Shown: piece after piece, positions 42,133 through 53,057 of the stretch
Numbering within the stretch: position 1 is the first letter of the stretch
Layout: every line of letters starts with the position of its first letter
NCBI RefSeq assembly: GCF_900099785.1
Contig: NZ_FNDS01000002.1
Coordinates: 372,001 to 436,000 of the forward strand
Direction of reading: 5' to 3'
Source: Pseudomonas panipatensis
Lineage (GTDB): Bacteria; Pseudomonadota; Gammaproteobacteria; Pseudomonadales; Pseudomonadaceae
Length of the DNA stretch: 64,000 nt
Position numbers and translations under genes: made by a program
The notes under the pieces: model-generated
Told to the model about the DNA's origin: nothing
Database searches by the model: none
The model's input: the letters and a program-made list of their open reading frames with translations, nothing else

Positions 42133-43563
42133 CTACAGGCAATAGCGCTCGCGCAATTTTCCGGCATAGCGTTGCCACTCTTCCAGCAACGCCCGGCCTT
42201 GCAGCCCAGAGTTTTCGAGCTGTGCAGCCAAGGCCACTTCAAAGTTCGCCAGGGTATTGGGTGCGCCGCACTCGGGCACACTCAAGCGACGCCGGCAGAA
42301 ATCCTGCCATTGTTGCTGCTCGGTGCTCGATAAAGTTTCCGGGAAATTCCGCGCGCGATATCGAAACAAGAGTTCTACGAGCCGCGGATCATCGAACGGC
42401 CATTGCTCTTTTCCCAGGCGTGCGGGCTCGGCGCGGCGCACCTGTTCGCAGAGACGGCGATCGCGATCGCCAATAAACCCGTCATATAACTGCTGCTCCG
42501 GATCCTCGCTCACCGGAAAAGTTTCCTCGGCATATATCAGCACCAGCTTACCGTGCCAGTCGGACTTGCCCTGAACCAGCGCCTGCTGGTGCCGCTGCTG
42601 GGCCTGCCGATCAATGCCCAGGCGCTGGATATCCTGCTCGCGCAGCACGCCCAGTGGCGCCAGCACCGGGCAACGGTTGATATGCACGAGTTTCAGCGGC
42701 ACCGGCAACTCGCCCTCGGCCAAGTCCTCGCGGCGGGTATACAGGCGCTGACGCAAGGTATCGCCATCCAACTCGAGCAGCGGCGTCGGATCGGCGCTCA
42801 GGTCGCAGACGATCAGGGCATTGCGGTTGCGCGGGTGCCAGGCCAGCGGCAGCACCACCGAGAGGAAATGCCGCGCAGCGGAGAAGCGCCCGGAGATGTG
42901 CACCAGCGGCTGTAACAGCTGGATCTGTTCGAGCACCATCTGCTTGCTGCGCAGCCGGTATAGATAGTCATACAGCTTCGGCTGGCTGTTGCGGACCAGC
43001 CTGGCCATGGCGATGGTCGCGCGGACATCGGCCAGGGCATCGTGGGCCTGGCCATGGTCGATGCCGTTGGCTTCGGTCAGGCGCTCCAGTTTCAGGGTCA
43101 CCTGGCCGTCGTTCTGCGGCCACTGGATTCCCTCCGGACGCAATGCGTAGGCGGTACGCAGCAAGTCGATCAGGTCCCAGCGGCTGTTGCCGCCCTGCCA
43201 TTCGCGGGCGTAGGGATCGAAGAAATTGCGGTAGAGGCTGTAACGGGTGACTTCGTCATCGAAGCGCAGGGTGTTGTAGCCGGCCACGCAGGTTCCCGGA
43301 CGCGACAGTTCAGCGTGCAGGCGGGTCATGAATTCGGCCTCGCCGAGCCCTTCGGCTTCCAGGCGTTGCGGAGTGATGCCGGTGATCAGGCAGGCCGCCG
43401 GGTGCGGCAGGATGTCGTCGCTGGGCCGGCAGTAGAGGTTCAGCGGCGCCTCGATCTCGTTGAGCGCCTCATCGGTGCGGATGCCGGCGACTTGCAACGG
43501 ACGGTCACGCCGCGGGTCGATGCCGGTGGTTTCGTAGTCGTACCAGAAAATGCTGGCGGTCAT
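42133..43563 (-). CDS. sbcB: Exodeoxyribonuclease I
   Basis: This 476-aa 3'-5' single-strand DNA exonuclease acts in recombination and mismatch repair. The DEDDh active site is visible: FWYDYETTG near the N-terminus (Asp and Glu), the middle Asp in GYNTLRFDDEVTRYSLYRN, and His/Asp in AHDALADVRATIAMA. The SH3-like and C-terminal exonuclease-I domains make up the rest. Length agrees with E. coli ExoI (475 aa). Confidence 0.95.
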   Translation of the reverse strand: MTASIFWYDYETTGIDPRRDRPLQVAGIRTDEALNEIEAPLNLYCRPSDDILPHPAACLITGITPQRLEAEGLGEAEFMTRLHAELSRPGTCVAGYNTLRFDDEVTRYSLYRNFFDPYAREWQGGNSRWDLIDLLRTAYALRPEGIQWPQNDGQVTLKLERLTEANGIDHGQAHDALADVRATIAMARLVRNSQPKLYDYLYRLRSKQMVLEQIQLLQPLVHISGRFSAARHFLSVVLPLAWHPRNRNALIVCDLSADPTPLLELDGDTLRQRLYTRREDLAEGELPVPLKLVHINRCPVLAPLGVLREQDIQRLGIDRQAQQRHQQALVQGKSDWHGKLVLIYAEETFPVSEDPEQQLYDGFIGDRDRRLCEQVRRAEPARLGKEQWPFDDPRLVELLFRYRARNFPETLSSTEQQQWQDFCRRRLSVPECGAPNTLANFEVALAAQLENSGLQGRALLEEWQRYAGKLRERYCL

Positions 43564-43691
43564 GGCGCTCTCCCTTGGCCTGGCCGCGGCAGTCTACCAC
43601 TCCCGTCGGGCCTCCCCGCGGAGCCCGGTAATCGGCTATCGTCAGCCGCAGGCGCATGCCCAGCGCCTCTCGGCCACCAAGGAACCGGTAG

Positions 43692-44462
43692 ATGAGCCAG
43701 GATCTCGAACAGAACCCCTACGCCACACCCGCCAGTCAATTGCAGGACCGCGCACTGGCGCAGAACCTGCCAAGCATCGACGAAGCGCTGGCGCGCGGAT
43801 ACGACTTCAGCATCGGCGCACTGCTCGGTGAAGCCTGGCGGCGCGTCAAAGGCATCAAGGGCACCTTGATCGCCGGGCTGATTGTCTATGGCGTGGCGCT
43901 CAACTTCCTCGGTTTCGTCTTCGGCTTCATCCTCGGCATCGCCGGCCTGCTGAACGGACACGACAGCGGCAGCCTCAGCGGCAATGCCGTGCAAGGCGTG
44001 ATCGGTATCGTCGCCGGGGCGATCTGCTACCCGCTGTTGGCCGGGCTGAACATGATCGGCATCCGTCGCGCCGCCGACCAGCCGGCAAGCATCAACGAAG
44101 TGTTCAGCTACTTCGGTCTGTTCGCGCCGTTGTTCATCACCGGGCTGGCGGTCACCGCGCTGGTCTACCTGGGCTTCCTGCTGCTGGTGCTGCCCGGCAT
44201 CTACCTGGGCATCGCCTATGCCCTGGCGCTTCCGCTGGTGGTCGAGCGCAGGCTGTCGCCCTGGCAGGCCATGGAAGCCTCGCGCAAGGCCATCAACCAA
44301 CACTGGTTCAAGGTGTTCGGACTGTTCCTGGTCCTCGGGCTGATCCTCCTGCTCAGCGTCATCCCCCTGGGGATCGGCTTGGTCTGGAGCCTGCCGCTGA
44401 CGTTCATCGCCATCGGCGTGCTCTACCGCACTATCTTCGACGTGCTTCCCGCGGCGAATTGA
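43692..44462 (+). CDS. Multi-pass membrane protein, first gene of MoxR-DUF58 operon
   Basis: This 256-aa protein has a hydrophilic N-terminus with NPYATPASQL, then about six hydrophobic segments, and a conserved-looking LALPLVVERRLSPWQAMEAS loop before the last helix pair. This layout resembles BPSS1780/YciC-type membrane proteins of unknown function; the family call is tentative. Its stop is only 30 bp before the RDD gene, so it is likely in the same transcript as the six genes that follow. Confidence 0.75.
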   Translation: MSQDLEQNPYATPASQLQDRALAQNLPSIDEALARGYDFSIGALLGEAWRRVKGIKGTLIAGLIVYGVALNFLGFVFGFILGIAGLLNGHDSGSLSGNAVQGVIGIVAGAICYPLLAGLNMIGIRRAADQPASINEVFSYFGLFAPLFITGLAVTALVYLGFLLLVLPGIYLGIAYALALPLVVERRLSPWQAMEASRKAINQHWFKVFGLFLVLGLILLLSVIPLGIGLVWSLPLTFIAIGVLYRTIFDVLPAAN

Positions 44463-44492
44463 GATGCACGCTGGAATTGCCGGCCGAGCCGG

Positions 44493-45293
44493 TTGCCTCG
44501 CCGGGCGCCGCTGGCTAGCATCAGCCTTTCCCTTCAGCGACAGCCACCGCCCTTGATCGCAGCCGCGCCGCCCCGCCCCGCCAGCCCGCCAGTCACAGCG
44601 CCGCTGGACACCCGCTACCAGGTGGAGACGCCGGAGGGCATCGACCTGCTGCTACGCCCGGCGGGCGTCGTGGCGCGTGCCCTGGCCTACCTGATCGATC
44701 TGGGTATCCGCGTGCTGCTGATGCTGGTGATGTTCACGCTGCTGGCATTCCTCGGCCAACTCGGCACCGGCCTCGGCCTGCTACTCACCTTTCTCGTCAC
44801 CTGGTGGTACATGGTCCTTTTCGAGGTGCTAAACCAGGGACGCTCCCCGGGCAAGCAGGTGATGGGCCTGCGCGTGGTGCACGACGATGGCACGCCGATC
44901 GGCTGGACCGCGTCGCTGCTGCGCAACCTGCTGCGCTTCGCCGACATCCTGCCCTTCGGCTACACCCTGGGCCTGCTCGCCTGCCTGTCCAATCCAGCGT
45001 TCAAGCGCCTGGGCGATATCGCCGCCGGCACCCTGGTGATCTACCGCGACCCGCCACCGAGCCAGCCTCCGCTGCCGCAGGTGCCGCCGCAACTGCCGCC
45101 CTGCCCGCTCAGCCTGGCCGAGCAACGCGCCTTCACCGGGTTCGCCGAACGCAGCGCCAGCCTTTCCGCGGCACGCCGCGAGGAACTCGCAGGCATTCTC
45201 GCCGAGCCGCTGGGCGTCGCACCCGAGCAGGCCGAAGCGCGTATCGACGGCATCGCCTGCGGGCTGCTCGGTGGAGGCCTCGGCCCGGCATGA
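44493..45293 (+). CDS. RDD family membrane protein
   Basis: This RDD domain protein of up to 266 aa has the signature RALAYLIDLGIRVLLM in the first membrane helix and NQGRSPGKQVMGLRVVHDDG, and a C-terminal Pro-rich linker followed by a soluble helical tail. The start is uncertain: no ATG is available, TTG at 44493 or 44553 and GTG at 44622 are all poor, and no clear ribosome-binding site is seen. RDD proteins are linked to transport or membrane insertion. Its stop overlaps the next start (ATGA). Confidence 0.83.
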   Translation: MPRRAPLASISLSLQRQPPPLIAAAPPRPASPPVTAPLDTRYQVETPEGIDLLLRPAGVVARALAYLIDLGIRVLLMLVMFTLLAFLGQLGTGLGLLLTFLVTWWYMVLFEVLNQGRSPGKQVMGLRVVHDDGTPIGWTASLLRNLLRFADILPFGYTLGLLACLSNPAFKRLGDIAAGTLVIYRDPPPSQPPLPQVPPQLPPCPLSLAEQRAFTGFAERSASLSAARREELAGILAEPLGVAPEQAEARIDGIACGLLGGGLGPA

Positions 45294-46273
45294 AGCAGAG
45301 CCTGTTCGAACAACGCCACAGCGCCGAGTGGAAGCGCTTCGGCAAGCGCCTGGAGCAACTGGAAAGCGGCAAGCGCGAGGAGTCCAGCCGCGCCGAGGAT
45401 TTCTCCGGCGCCTACCGCAGCCTCTGCCAACAGCTCGCCCTGGCCCAGGATCGCGGCTACAGCAGCCACCTGATCGACCAGTTGCAGCAGTTGGCGATGC
45501 GCGGCCACCAGCAGTTCTACCGCCACCGCAGCCACCTGGGCGCGCGGATGCTCGGTTTCCTGCTGGCCGGCTTCCCGCGCCTGGTGCGTGAGGAGTGGCG
45601 CGTCATCGCCCTGGCCAGCCTGCTGTTCTATGGCAGCCTGCTGCTGATGGGCGGGCTGGTGTACGGCTTCCCCGACCTGGTCTACAGCGTGCTCAGTGCC
45701 GAACGAGTCACTGAGATGGAAAGCATGTACACGCCCGACGCCACCCGCCTCGGCCCGTTGAGCGAGCGCGGCGCCAGCGACAACTGGCAGATGTTCGCCT
45801 ACTACATCATGAACAACATCGGCATCGCCTTTCAGACCTTCGCCAGCGGCTTGCTGTTCTGCCTGGGCAGCCTGTTCTTCCTGCTCCTCAACGGCCTGAT
45901 GATCGGCGCGGTCGCCGGCCACCTGACGCAGATCGGCTATGTGCAGACCTTCTGGTCCTTCGTCATCGGCCACGGCGCCTTCGAGCTGACCGCCATCACC
46001 TTCGCCGGCGCCGCCGGGCTCAAGCTCGGCTGGGCCCTGCTCGCGCCCGGCCGCCTGCCCCGCAGCGAAGCCCTGCGCCAGGCCGCGGCACGCGCCATCC
46101 AGTTGATCGCCGGGGTGATTCTGCTGCTGCTCATCGCCGCCTTCATCGAGGGCTACTGGTCGTCCCTCACGCGCTTCCCGGCGTCGGTCAAATACGTCGT
46201 CGGCGCCATCCTCTGGCTGCTGGTCGGCAGCTACTTCGCCTTCGCCGGACGCCAACGCCATGCGCCTGACTGA
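45290..46273 (+). CDS. SpoIIM-like (stage II sporulation protein M family) membrane protein
   Basis: This 327-aa protein starts at 45290 inside the RDD stop. An N-terminal soluble helical part (WKRFGKRLEQLESGKREES) precedes about five membrane helices. The core has YYIMNNIGIAFQTFASGLLF and VIGHGAFELTAITFAGAAGL, the segments shared by SpoIIM/DUF95 proteins. In non-sporulating bacteria these occur in MoxR/DUF58/RDD clusters with no settled role. Confidence 0.85.
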   Translation: MKQSLFEQRHSAEWKRFGKRLEQLESGKREESSRAEDFSGAYRSLCQQLALAQDRGYSSHLIDQLQQLAMRGHQQFYRHRSHLGARMLGFLLAGFPRLVREEWRVIALASLLFYGSLLLMGGLVYGFPDLVYSVLSAERVTEMESMYTPDATRLGPLSERGASDNWQMFAYYIMNNIGIAFQTFASGLLFCLGSLFFLLLNGLMIGAVAGHLTQIGYVQTFWSFVIGHGAFELTAITFAGAAGLKLGWALLAPGRLPRSEALRQAAARAIQLIAGVILLLLIAAFIEGYWSSLTRFPASVKYVVGAILWLLVGSYFAFAGRQRHAPD

Positions 46274-47831
46274 CGCCAGCGTGGCGATCCGCCCGCGCAG
46301 CGCCTGGGAGGCGCTGGACCTCGGCATCCTCCTGGCGCGCCGCCATGCCGGCCTGCTGATGGCCAGTTGGGCAATGCTAAGCCTGCCGGTGTTCGCCCTG
46401 CTCAGCCTGCTGCTGTGGAACTACTCGACGCTGGCGATCCTGCTGTTCTGGTGGCTCAAGCCAGCCTTCGATCGCCTGCCGCTGTACATCCTCTCCCGCG
46501 CGCTGTTCGGCGATACGCCGACGCTGCGCGAAGCCCTGCGCGCCTATCCCGGCCTGCTCAAGACACAACTGTTGCCCAGCCTGCTGTGGCGCCGTTTCAG
46601 CCCGACGCGCAGCTTCGACCTGCCGGTCCAGCAACTGGAGGGCCTGAGCGGAACCGCGCGCAGCCAGCGCCTGATTGTCCTCGGCCAGCGCAATACCGCC
46701 GGCGCCACCTGGCTGACCGTGATCGGCATGCATCTGGAAGTCGCCCTCTATCTCGGGCTGATGGCGCTGCTTTACCTGCTGTTGCCGCAGCAATGGCTGT
46801 CGGATTGGAAGTGGCAGACGGTGCTCCATGTGCTGCAGGGCGACTGGCAGTGGCTGGAGCACCTGTCCAACCTGCTCTACGCCCTGGTGCTGGTGGTCTG
46901 GGAGCCGGTCTACGTGGCCTGCGGCTTTACCCTCTACCTGAACCGCCGCACCGAACTGGAAGCCTGGGACATCGAACTGGTGTTCCGCCGCCTGCGCCAG
47001 CGCCTGATCGGCAGCGCCTATGCGTTGCTGCTGGGCTGCGCCATCGGCCTCACCCTGCTGCCCGGCAGTTCGCCCTGGGCCGACGAGCCGGCGCAAAGCT
47101 GCCCGTTGCCGCAGCAAGACCCCTATGGTCCCGACGCGCCCCGCCTGCAACAGCAGAAGCTGAACAGCGAGCAGTCGCGCGAGGCGGTCCAGGCCCTGCT
47201 CGCGGCGCCGCCGTTCCGCAACCGCGAGACCCTCACGCGCTGGCGCCTCGGCGAGCCGCCCAAGGAGACCGGCACGGGCAAGGACGACGCCAGTCTCAAG
47301 GCCTTCCTCGATGCCCTGAGCCACTGGAAGCCACTGGGGTTCATCGCCCAGTCGCTGCAAGCCTTGCTCTGGGGAGCCTTGCTCGCCGCCGTGGCCCTGC
47401 TGCTCTGGCGTTATCGCGACTGGCTGCGCCTGTTCGCCGGGCGCCTGGGGCTGCCGCAAAAGCCACGACGGGAAGCGCCGGCGGTGATGTTCGGCCTGGA
47501 ATTGACGCCGGAGAGCCTGCCCGAGGACATCGCCGGCGAAGCCGAACGCCTCTGGGACGAACAACCTCGCGCGGCCCTCGGCCTGCTCTACCGCGCCCTG
47601 CTCAGCCGCCTGCTGCACGACTTCCGGGTGCCGTTGCGCGATTCCACGACCGAGGGTGAAGTGCTGCGCTGCGTGGAAGCCCTGGAGCGTCCGGAGCTGA
47701 ACCGTTACGCGCAGATCCTAACCCGCCAGTGGCAGGACCTCGCCTACGGCCACCGCGCTCCCGCCACCAGCCTCAAGCGCGGCCTGTGCGATGGCTGGCG
47801 CCGTCTGTTCGACGGCGAGGTGACGGCATGA
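46260..47831 (+). CDS. DUF4129 domain membrane protein
   Basis: This 523-aa protein overlaps the SpoIIM-like gene by 14 bp. The N-terminal half holds several membrane helices. A large periplasmic-type segment (SSPWADEPAQSCPLPQ onward) and one helix near residue 370 precede a C-terminal cytoplasmic DUF4129-like domain (ALGLLYRALLSRLLHDFRVP to RYAQILTRQWQDLAYG). DUF4129 is common next to MoxR, DUF58 and transglutaminase genes. Function is unknown. Confidence 0.78.
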   Translation: MRLTDASVAIRPRSAWEALDLGILLARRHAGLLMASWAMLSLPVFALLSLLLWNYSTLAILLFWWLKPAFDRLPLYILSRALFGDTPTLREALRAYPGLLKTQLLPSLLWRRFSPTRSFDLPVQQLEGLSGTARSQRLIVLGQRNTAGATWLTVIGMHLEVALYLGLMALLYLLLPQQWLSDWKWQTVLHVLQGDWQWLEHLSNLLYALVLVVWEPVYVACGFTLYLNRRTELEAWDIELVFRRLRQRLIGSAYALLLGCAIGLTLLPGSSPWADEPAQSCPLPQQDPYGPDAPRLQQQKLNSEQSREAVQALLAAPPFRNRETLTRWRLGEPPKETGTGKDDASLKAFLDALSHWKPLGFIAQSLQALLWGALLAAVALLLWRYRDWLRLFAGRLGLPQKPRREAPAVMFGLELTPESLPEDIAGEAERLWDEQPRAALGLLYRALLSRLLHDFRVPLRDSTTEGEVLRCVEALERPELNRYAQILTRQWQDLAYGHRAPATSLKRGLCDGWRRLFDGEVTA

Positions 47832-49104
47832 GCCGCTCCACCCGCCTGCTCCTGGGCATGCTGCTCCTCGCCGTGCTCGCTGCCGTGGCGTTCTATTTGG
47901 CGCAGAACCTGCGGCCGTACAGCGAAACCGTCGAACACGGCCCCTCGCCGGAAGCCCGTGGCAATCCCTACCTGGCCGCCGAACGCTTCCTCCAGGGCCG
48001 CGGCCTGAAGGTCAAGAGCGCGCGCGGGCTGGACGTGCTCGATCAGTTGCCGAGCAAAGGCCAGACGCTGATCCTGCTGGGCAGCCGGGAAAACCTCACG
48101 CCGACGCAAAGCCACCAATTGCTCGACTGGGCAGCCAGGGGCGGCCACCTGATCGTCACCGCCGAACGCCTCTGGGACGACCAGGCCGGCAGCAGTGGCG
48201 ACCTGCTTCTCGACACGCTCGGCGTGCGCCAGTACCTCACCGAAGACCTCGAACAGGACAAGCCCGCGGCAACGCCCGAAGGCCAGGGCAGCGAAGGCAA
48301 AGCGCCCACGGCGGAGGACGCGCCGGTGCCCGCCGACGACGCCGAAGCCGGCGCCCCGACGCCGCCGGACGACGCCAGCAAGGCCGAAGAAGACGATCAC
48401 TACCCCGAACTGACCAAGCTCTACCTGGAAAACGAGCAGGCACCGGCCTACATCAGCTTCGACACCGACTACCACTTGCTCGACGCGAAGAACCTCGCCT
48501 ACGCCTGGGCCAACAGCCACAACGCCACCCACCTGCTGCAACTGCAGCAGGGCGACGGCCTGGTCACGGTGCTCACCGACAACTGGATCTGGCAGACCGA
48601 CAACCTCGAACGCTACGACAACGCCTGGCTGCTCTGGTACCTCACTCAGGACAGCGCCGTGACGCTGGTCTACCGCGCCGAAGGCGACAGCCTGGCAACT
48701 CTGCTCACGCGCAACTATCCACAGGCCCTGCTGGCGCTGGCACTCCTGCTGGCCTGCGCGCTGTGGCGCGCCGGCCTGCGCCAGGGGCCGTTGTTGCCGA
48801 CGCCCAGCCGCGCCCGCCGGCAACTGGTCGAGCACCTGCGCGCCAGCGCCGACTTCCTGCTCCGCCAACGCGGCCACATCGCCCTGCTGCAAGGCCTGCA
48901 ACGTGACATCCTGCGCCGTGCGCGGCAACGCCAGCCCGGCTTCGAACGCCTGCCGATCGCCGAACAATGGCAACTGCTCGGGCGCATGACGCGCCTGCCG
49001 GTCAGCGCCATCAGCCAGGCCATGCGGCCCTATCCGGCGCAGCGCATGAGCGCTGCCGACTTCACCCGCCAGGTCGCCCACCTGCAAAGCCTCAGGAATG
49101 CCCT

Positions 49105-49108
<4 letters not shown>
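47828..49108 (+). CDS. DUF4350 domain membrane protein
   Basis: This 426-aa protein starts at 47828, overlapping the previous stop (ATGA). A helix at residues 5-25 leads to an external DUF4350 domain (GNPYLAAERFLQGRGLKVKS, LLDWAARGGHLIVTAERLWD), a class I glutamine amidotransferase-like fold. It is interrupted by an acidic low-complexity insert of about 50 residues, rich in Ala, Pro, Glu and Asp. A second helix near residue 305 and a cytoplasmic tail follow. Confidence 0.82.
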
Positions 49109-50108
<1,000 letters not shown>

Positions 50109-50112
<4 letters not shown>

Positions 50113-51440
50113 AGCCATCGCGCGCCTTCCTCGCGCTGCTCGCCCTGCTTGGCGTCAGCGCCATCGTCCTGGGCAGCGCCACGGCACTCGGCAGCCCGCC
50201 AGCGCCAGCCCTGACAAGCCTCTGGTGGGGACTGCTGGTGGCCCTGCTGCTGCTCGCCACGGTCGATGCCCTGTGGCTGCGCCGCCTGCCCTCGCCACGC
50301 CTGCAGCGCCAACTGGCCGGTAACCTGCCGCTGGGGCGCTGGAGCGAGGTGCGCCTGCAACTGCACCACGCGTTCCGCCAGCCACTGCGCATCGGTGTCT
50401 TCGACCACCTGCCGGCGGCCATGGATTTCGAGCACCTGCCGCAGCAGGTAGCGCTGCACCCCGGCGAAATCACCCATCTGAGCTACCGCGTGCGCCCGTT
50501 GCAGCGCGGGCATTTCGTCTTCCCCCGCTGCGAGGTCGAACTGCCCAGCCCGCTGCGACTCTGGCAGGGCCGGCGCTACATCGAGCAACGCGACGAAACC
50601 CGGGTCTACCCCGACTTCGCGCGTATCTATGGCGCGGAACTGATGGCCGTCGATCACTGGCTGAGCCGAATCGGCGTACGCACCGGGCAGCGTCGCGGGC
50701 TGGGCCTGGAGTTCCATCAACTGCGCGAATTCCGCGATGGCGACAGCCTGCGGCAGATCGACTGGAAAGCCACCGCGCGCAAGCGGGTGCCCATCGCCCG
50801 TGAATACCAGGATGAACGCGACCAGCAGATTCTCTTCCTGCTCGACTGCGGCCGGCACATGCGCAGCAAGGATGGCGACCTGTCGCATTTCGATCACGCG
50901 CTCAACGCCAGCCTGCTGCTGGCCTATGTGGCGTTGCGCCAGGGCGATGCCGTGGGCCTGCTGACCTTCGCCGGCGAGCGCAGCCGGCACCTGCCGCCGG
51001 CCAAAGGCAGCGCGCAGCTCAATGCATTGCTCAATGCCGTCTACGACCTGGAGAGCAGCCAGCGCCCGGCGGATTATTCGGCGGCCATCCAGACCCTGCT
51101 CGGCCGCCAGCGCCGCCGCGCCCTGGTGGTACTGGTGACCAACCTGCGCGACGAGGACGACGATGAGTTGGTGAATGCCGTGCACCGTCTCGGTCGCCAG
51201 CACCGGGTACTGGTCGCCAGCCTGCGCGAGGAAGTCCTAGACCAACTGCGCCAGGCCCCGGTGCAAGGCTACGACGAGGCCCTGACCTACTGCGGCGCGC
51301 TGGACTATCTGAATGCCCGCGCCGGCCTGCACGAAAAGCTGGTCGCCAATGGCGTGCCGGTGCTCGACGCGCGTCCACGCGAACTCGGACCGGAGCTGGT
51401 CAGCCGCTACCTGGGGTGGAAACGCGCGGGGACTTTGTGA
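50109..51440 (+). CDS. DUF58 / von Willebrand-like domain protein
   Basis: This 443-aa protein starts at 50109, overlapping moxR by ATGA. Two N-terminal membrane helices (residues about 5-60) precede a beta-rich part. The DUF58 core is EFRDGDSLRQIDWKATARKR followed by a vWA-like fold with a degenerate MIDAS (FLLDCGRHMRS, with Cys where Ser is usual). It is the regular partner of MoxR ATPases. It is the last gene of the coupled operon. Confidence 0.9.
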
Positions 51441-51666
51441 TGGCGAGCGCGGGAGACGGAATCACGTCGGGCAAAATCTAGCGGCGCGCCACGCGCGTGA
51501 TGGCGGCGCTGGACTGGGTGCCCCCGCCCTTCTTGCAAGGGAGAGGTCGTTCGAGCACAAACACAAGGCGAACGCTTGTTTCCGCATGCCACAGGCGCTG
51601 CGCAGCTGCCGTCGCGTCCCTGGCGTTCCGTGCAACCGTACAGGTCGGCTCAGCGCATCCCGCGGC

Positions 51667-52026
51667 TCAGACCGACTCCACCTGACGGCGAAAACTGAAA
51701 TAACGGCGCAGCGCGTCGACCAGCTCGACGTACTCCGCCGGCGGCGCCACCAGACTGAAGCCGGAATCGAAGCCGCCAGGGGTGACATCCTCGCGGCACC
51801 ATTGGCAGGTGCCGCTGAAATCAATGAACTGCAGCTTGCCGTCCTGAGCGGGAATCTTCAGGCGCATCTCGAAACGCCCGCCCACCAGCATGGGCAATTG
51901 GCTGATCAGCAGCATGCCGTCCAGCGAAACATTGCCCAGGTAGCCCATCGGTTTGTCGGTGATGCTGTTGAACACCTTCAGGTAGTACGGCAGCTGATGG
52001 CGCTCTATGTGTCGTTGATGACGCAT
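51667..52026 (-). CDS. PilZ domain c-di-GMP-binding protein
   Basis: This 119-aa protein is almost entirely one PilZ domain, with RHIER (R5, R9) and N32-V-S-L-D-G37, the two conserved c-di-GMP contact motifs. It is predicted cytoplasmic. It lies in the opposite direction to the DUF58 gene with 226 bp between stops; that spacer holds no gene I can support. A free-standing PilZ protein usually works by binding a partner; none is identified here. Confidence 0.88.
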   Translation of the reverse strand: MRHQRHIERHQLPYYLKVFNSITDKPMGYLGNVSLDGMLLISQLPMLVGGRFEMRLKIPAQDGKLQFIDFSGTCQWCREDVTPGGFDSGFSLVAPPAEYVELVDALRRYFSFRRQVESV

Positions 52027-52085
52027 AATGGCTATTCGCTATGAATTTGGACCAGTATGACGATGCCGCCCATCCAGGGCCAGTA

Positions 52086-52511
52086 TTAACGACAGCCACC
52101 CGCCAACTGCGCATCCAGGGTGCGCCGGGCGGCGTCAATCTGTGCATCGCTGTAATAGACTCGCTCCCCTTTCGCATCCTGGGAGAAGTAACGTCCGCCA
52201 TGCGCAAGCGCCGCCTGGTTCTCGCGCAAGCGCGCGCAACGGGCATCCGCCTGCGCCTGCTGCTCGACGGCGCGATTGCGTGCGGCAGCCTGCTCTTCGC
52301 TGCGCGCCTGGTAGAACTGGCGGGCGCGCTCTTCACGCTCGCGGGTCGCAGCGTCGCGCTCCATGACCTGCGGCTTGACCTCGATTCGCTGCGCCCCGGC
52401 GGGCGGCGTCTCGCTGAAATGCACCTTGCCTTCAGCATCGCTCCAGCGATAGATGTCGGCGCTTGCCAGCGCGGGCGCCAAACCCATGCACAGGCACAGC
52501 AGAAAACGCAT
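52086..52511 (-). CDS. DUF4124 domain periplasmic protein
   Basis: This 141-aa protein has a signal peptide at residues 1-18 (LLCLCMGLAPALASA) and the DUF4124 motif DIYRWSDAEGKVHFSETPPA right after it. A long charged helical stretch (REREERARQFYQARSEEQAA) follows. DUF4124 proteins are periplasmic and of unknown function; the motif occurs near the N-terminus of many Pseudomonas proteins. It lies on the same strand as the adjacent lipoprotein gene. Confidence 0.85.
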   Translation of the reverse strand: MRFLLCLCMGLAPALASADIYRWSDAEGKVHFSETPPAGAQRIEVKPQVMERDAATREREERARQFYQARSEEQAAARNRAVEQQAQADARCARLRENQAALAHGGRYFSQDAKGERVYYSDAQIDAARRTLDAQLAGGCR

Positions 52512-52585
52512 CGATCCGTCCTCCTTGAAACAGAGCCTTGAGCTTAGCAGCCGGGCGCCCCGTTCAGGCCAGCTTCGACCGACGG

Positions 52586-52957
52586 TCAGGGCCGCGCCGG
52601 CAAGGACTGCGCCGCGCCATCGGACAGGTGTCCGTTGAGACGCAAGGTCTCCAGTCGCGCCTTCGACCGATAAGCGTACTCACTGCTCGGGTAACTGGTG
52701 ATGATGAAAGTATAGGTCTGCGCCGCATCGACATAGAACTTCTCGCGCTCCAGGCAGAGCCCGCGAAGCATCGAGATCTCCGGCTGCAACCAGGGCCGCG
52801 CACGGCTCTTGCGCTCGGCCTGGGACAGATTGAGCATGACGAAGTCGCAATCTCCCCGCTCGTAGGCGCGATAGGCACTATCCATGTATTTGTCGGTGGA
52901 CCAACTGTTGCAGCCGGTAACACACAGGGTCAGGGCCAGGACGCATAGGGTTCGCAT
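52586..52957 (-). CDS. Lipoprotein with TPR-like helices
   Basis: This 123-aa lipoprotein starts at 52957 with GGAGGA eight bases upstream. The lipobox VTGC modifies Cys16. The mature part has paired helices (DSAYRAYERGDCDFVMLNLS, DAAQTYTFIITSYPSSEYAY) typical of one or two TPR units. It is divergent from another TPR-like lipoprotein gene, 100 bp between starts. Function is unknown. Confidence 0.78.
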   Translation of the reverse strand: MRTLCVLALTLCVTGCNSWSTDKYMDSAYRAYERGDCDFVMLNLSQAERKSRARPWLQPEISMLRGLCLEREKFYVDAAQTYTFIITSYPSSEYAYRSKARLETLRLNGHLSDGAAQSLPARP

Positions 52958-53057
52958 GGGGCATATCCTCCGTTGGGAAGTGTATCGGCCTGCCTTGGCC
53001 ACGCTGAAGGGCCTGACTAGACTGCAGCGGCCCACGCCCTGGCGCCAAGGAGATGCC

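Noticed and set aside
51441-51666. Possible small gene or repeat element between the DUF58 and PilZ genes
   Set aside because: No frame with a start site, no terminator-like stem with a T tract and no repeat copies seen elsewhere in the window.
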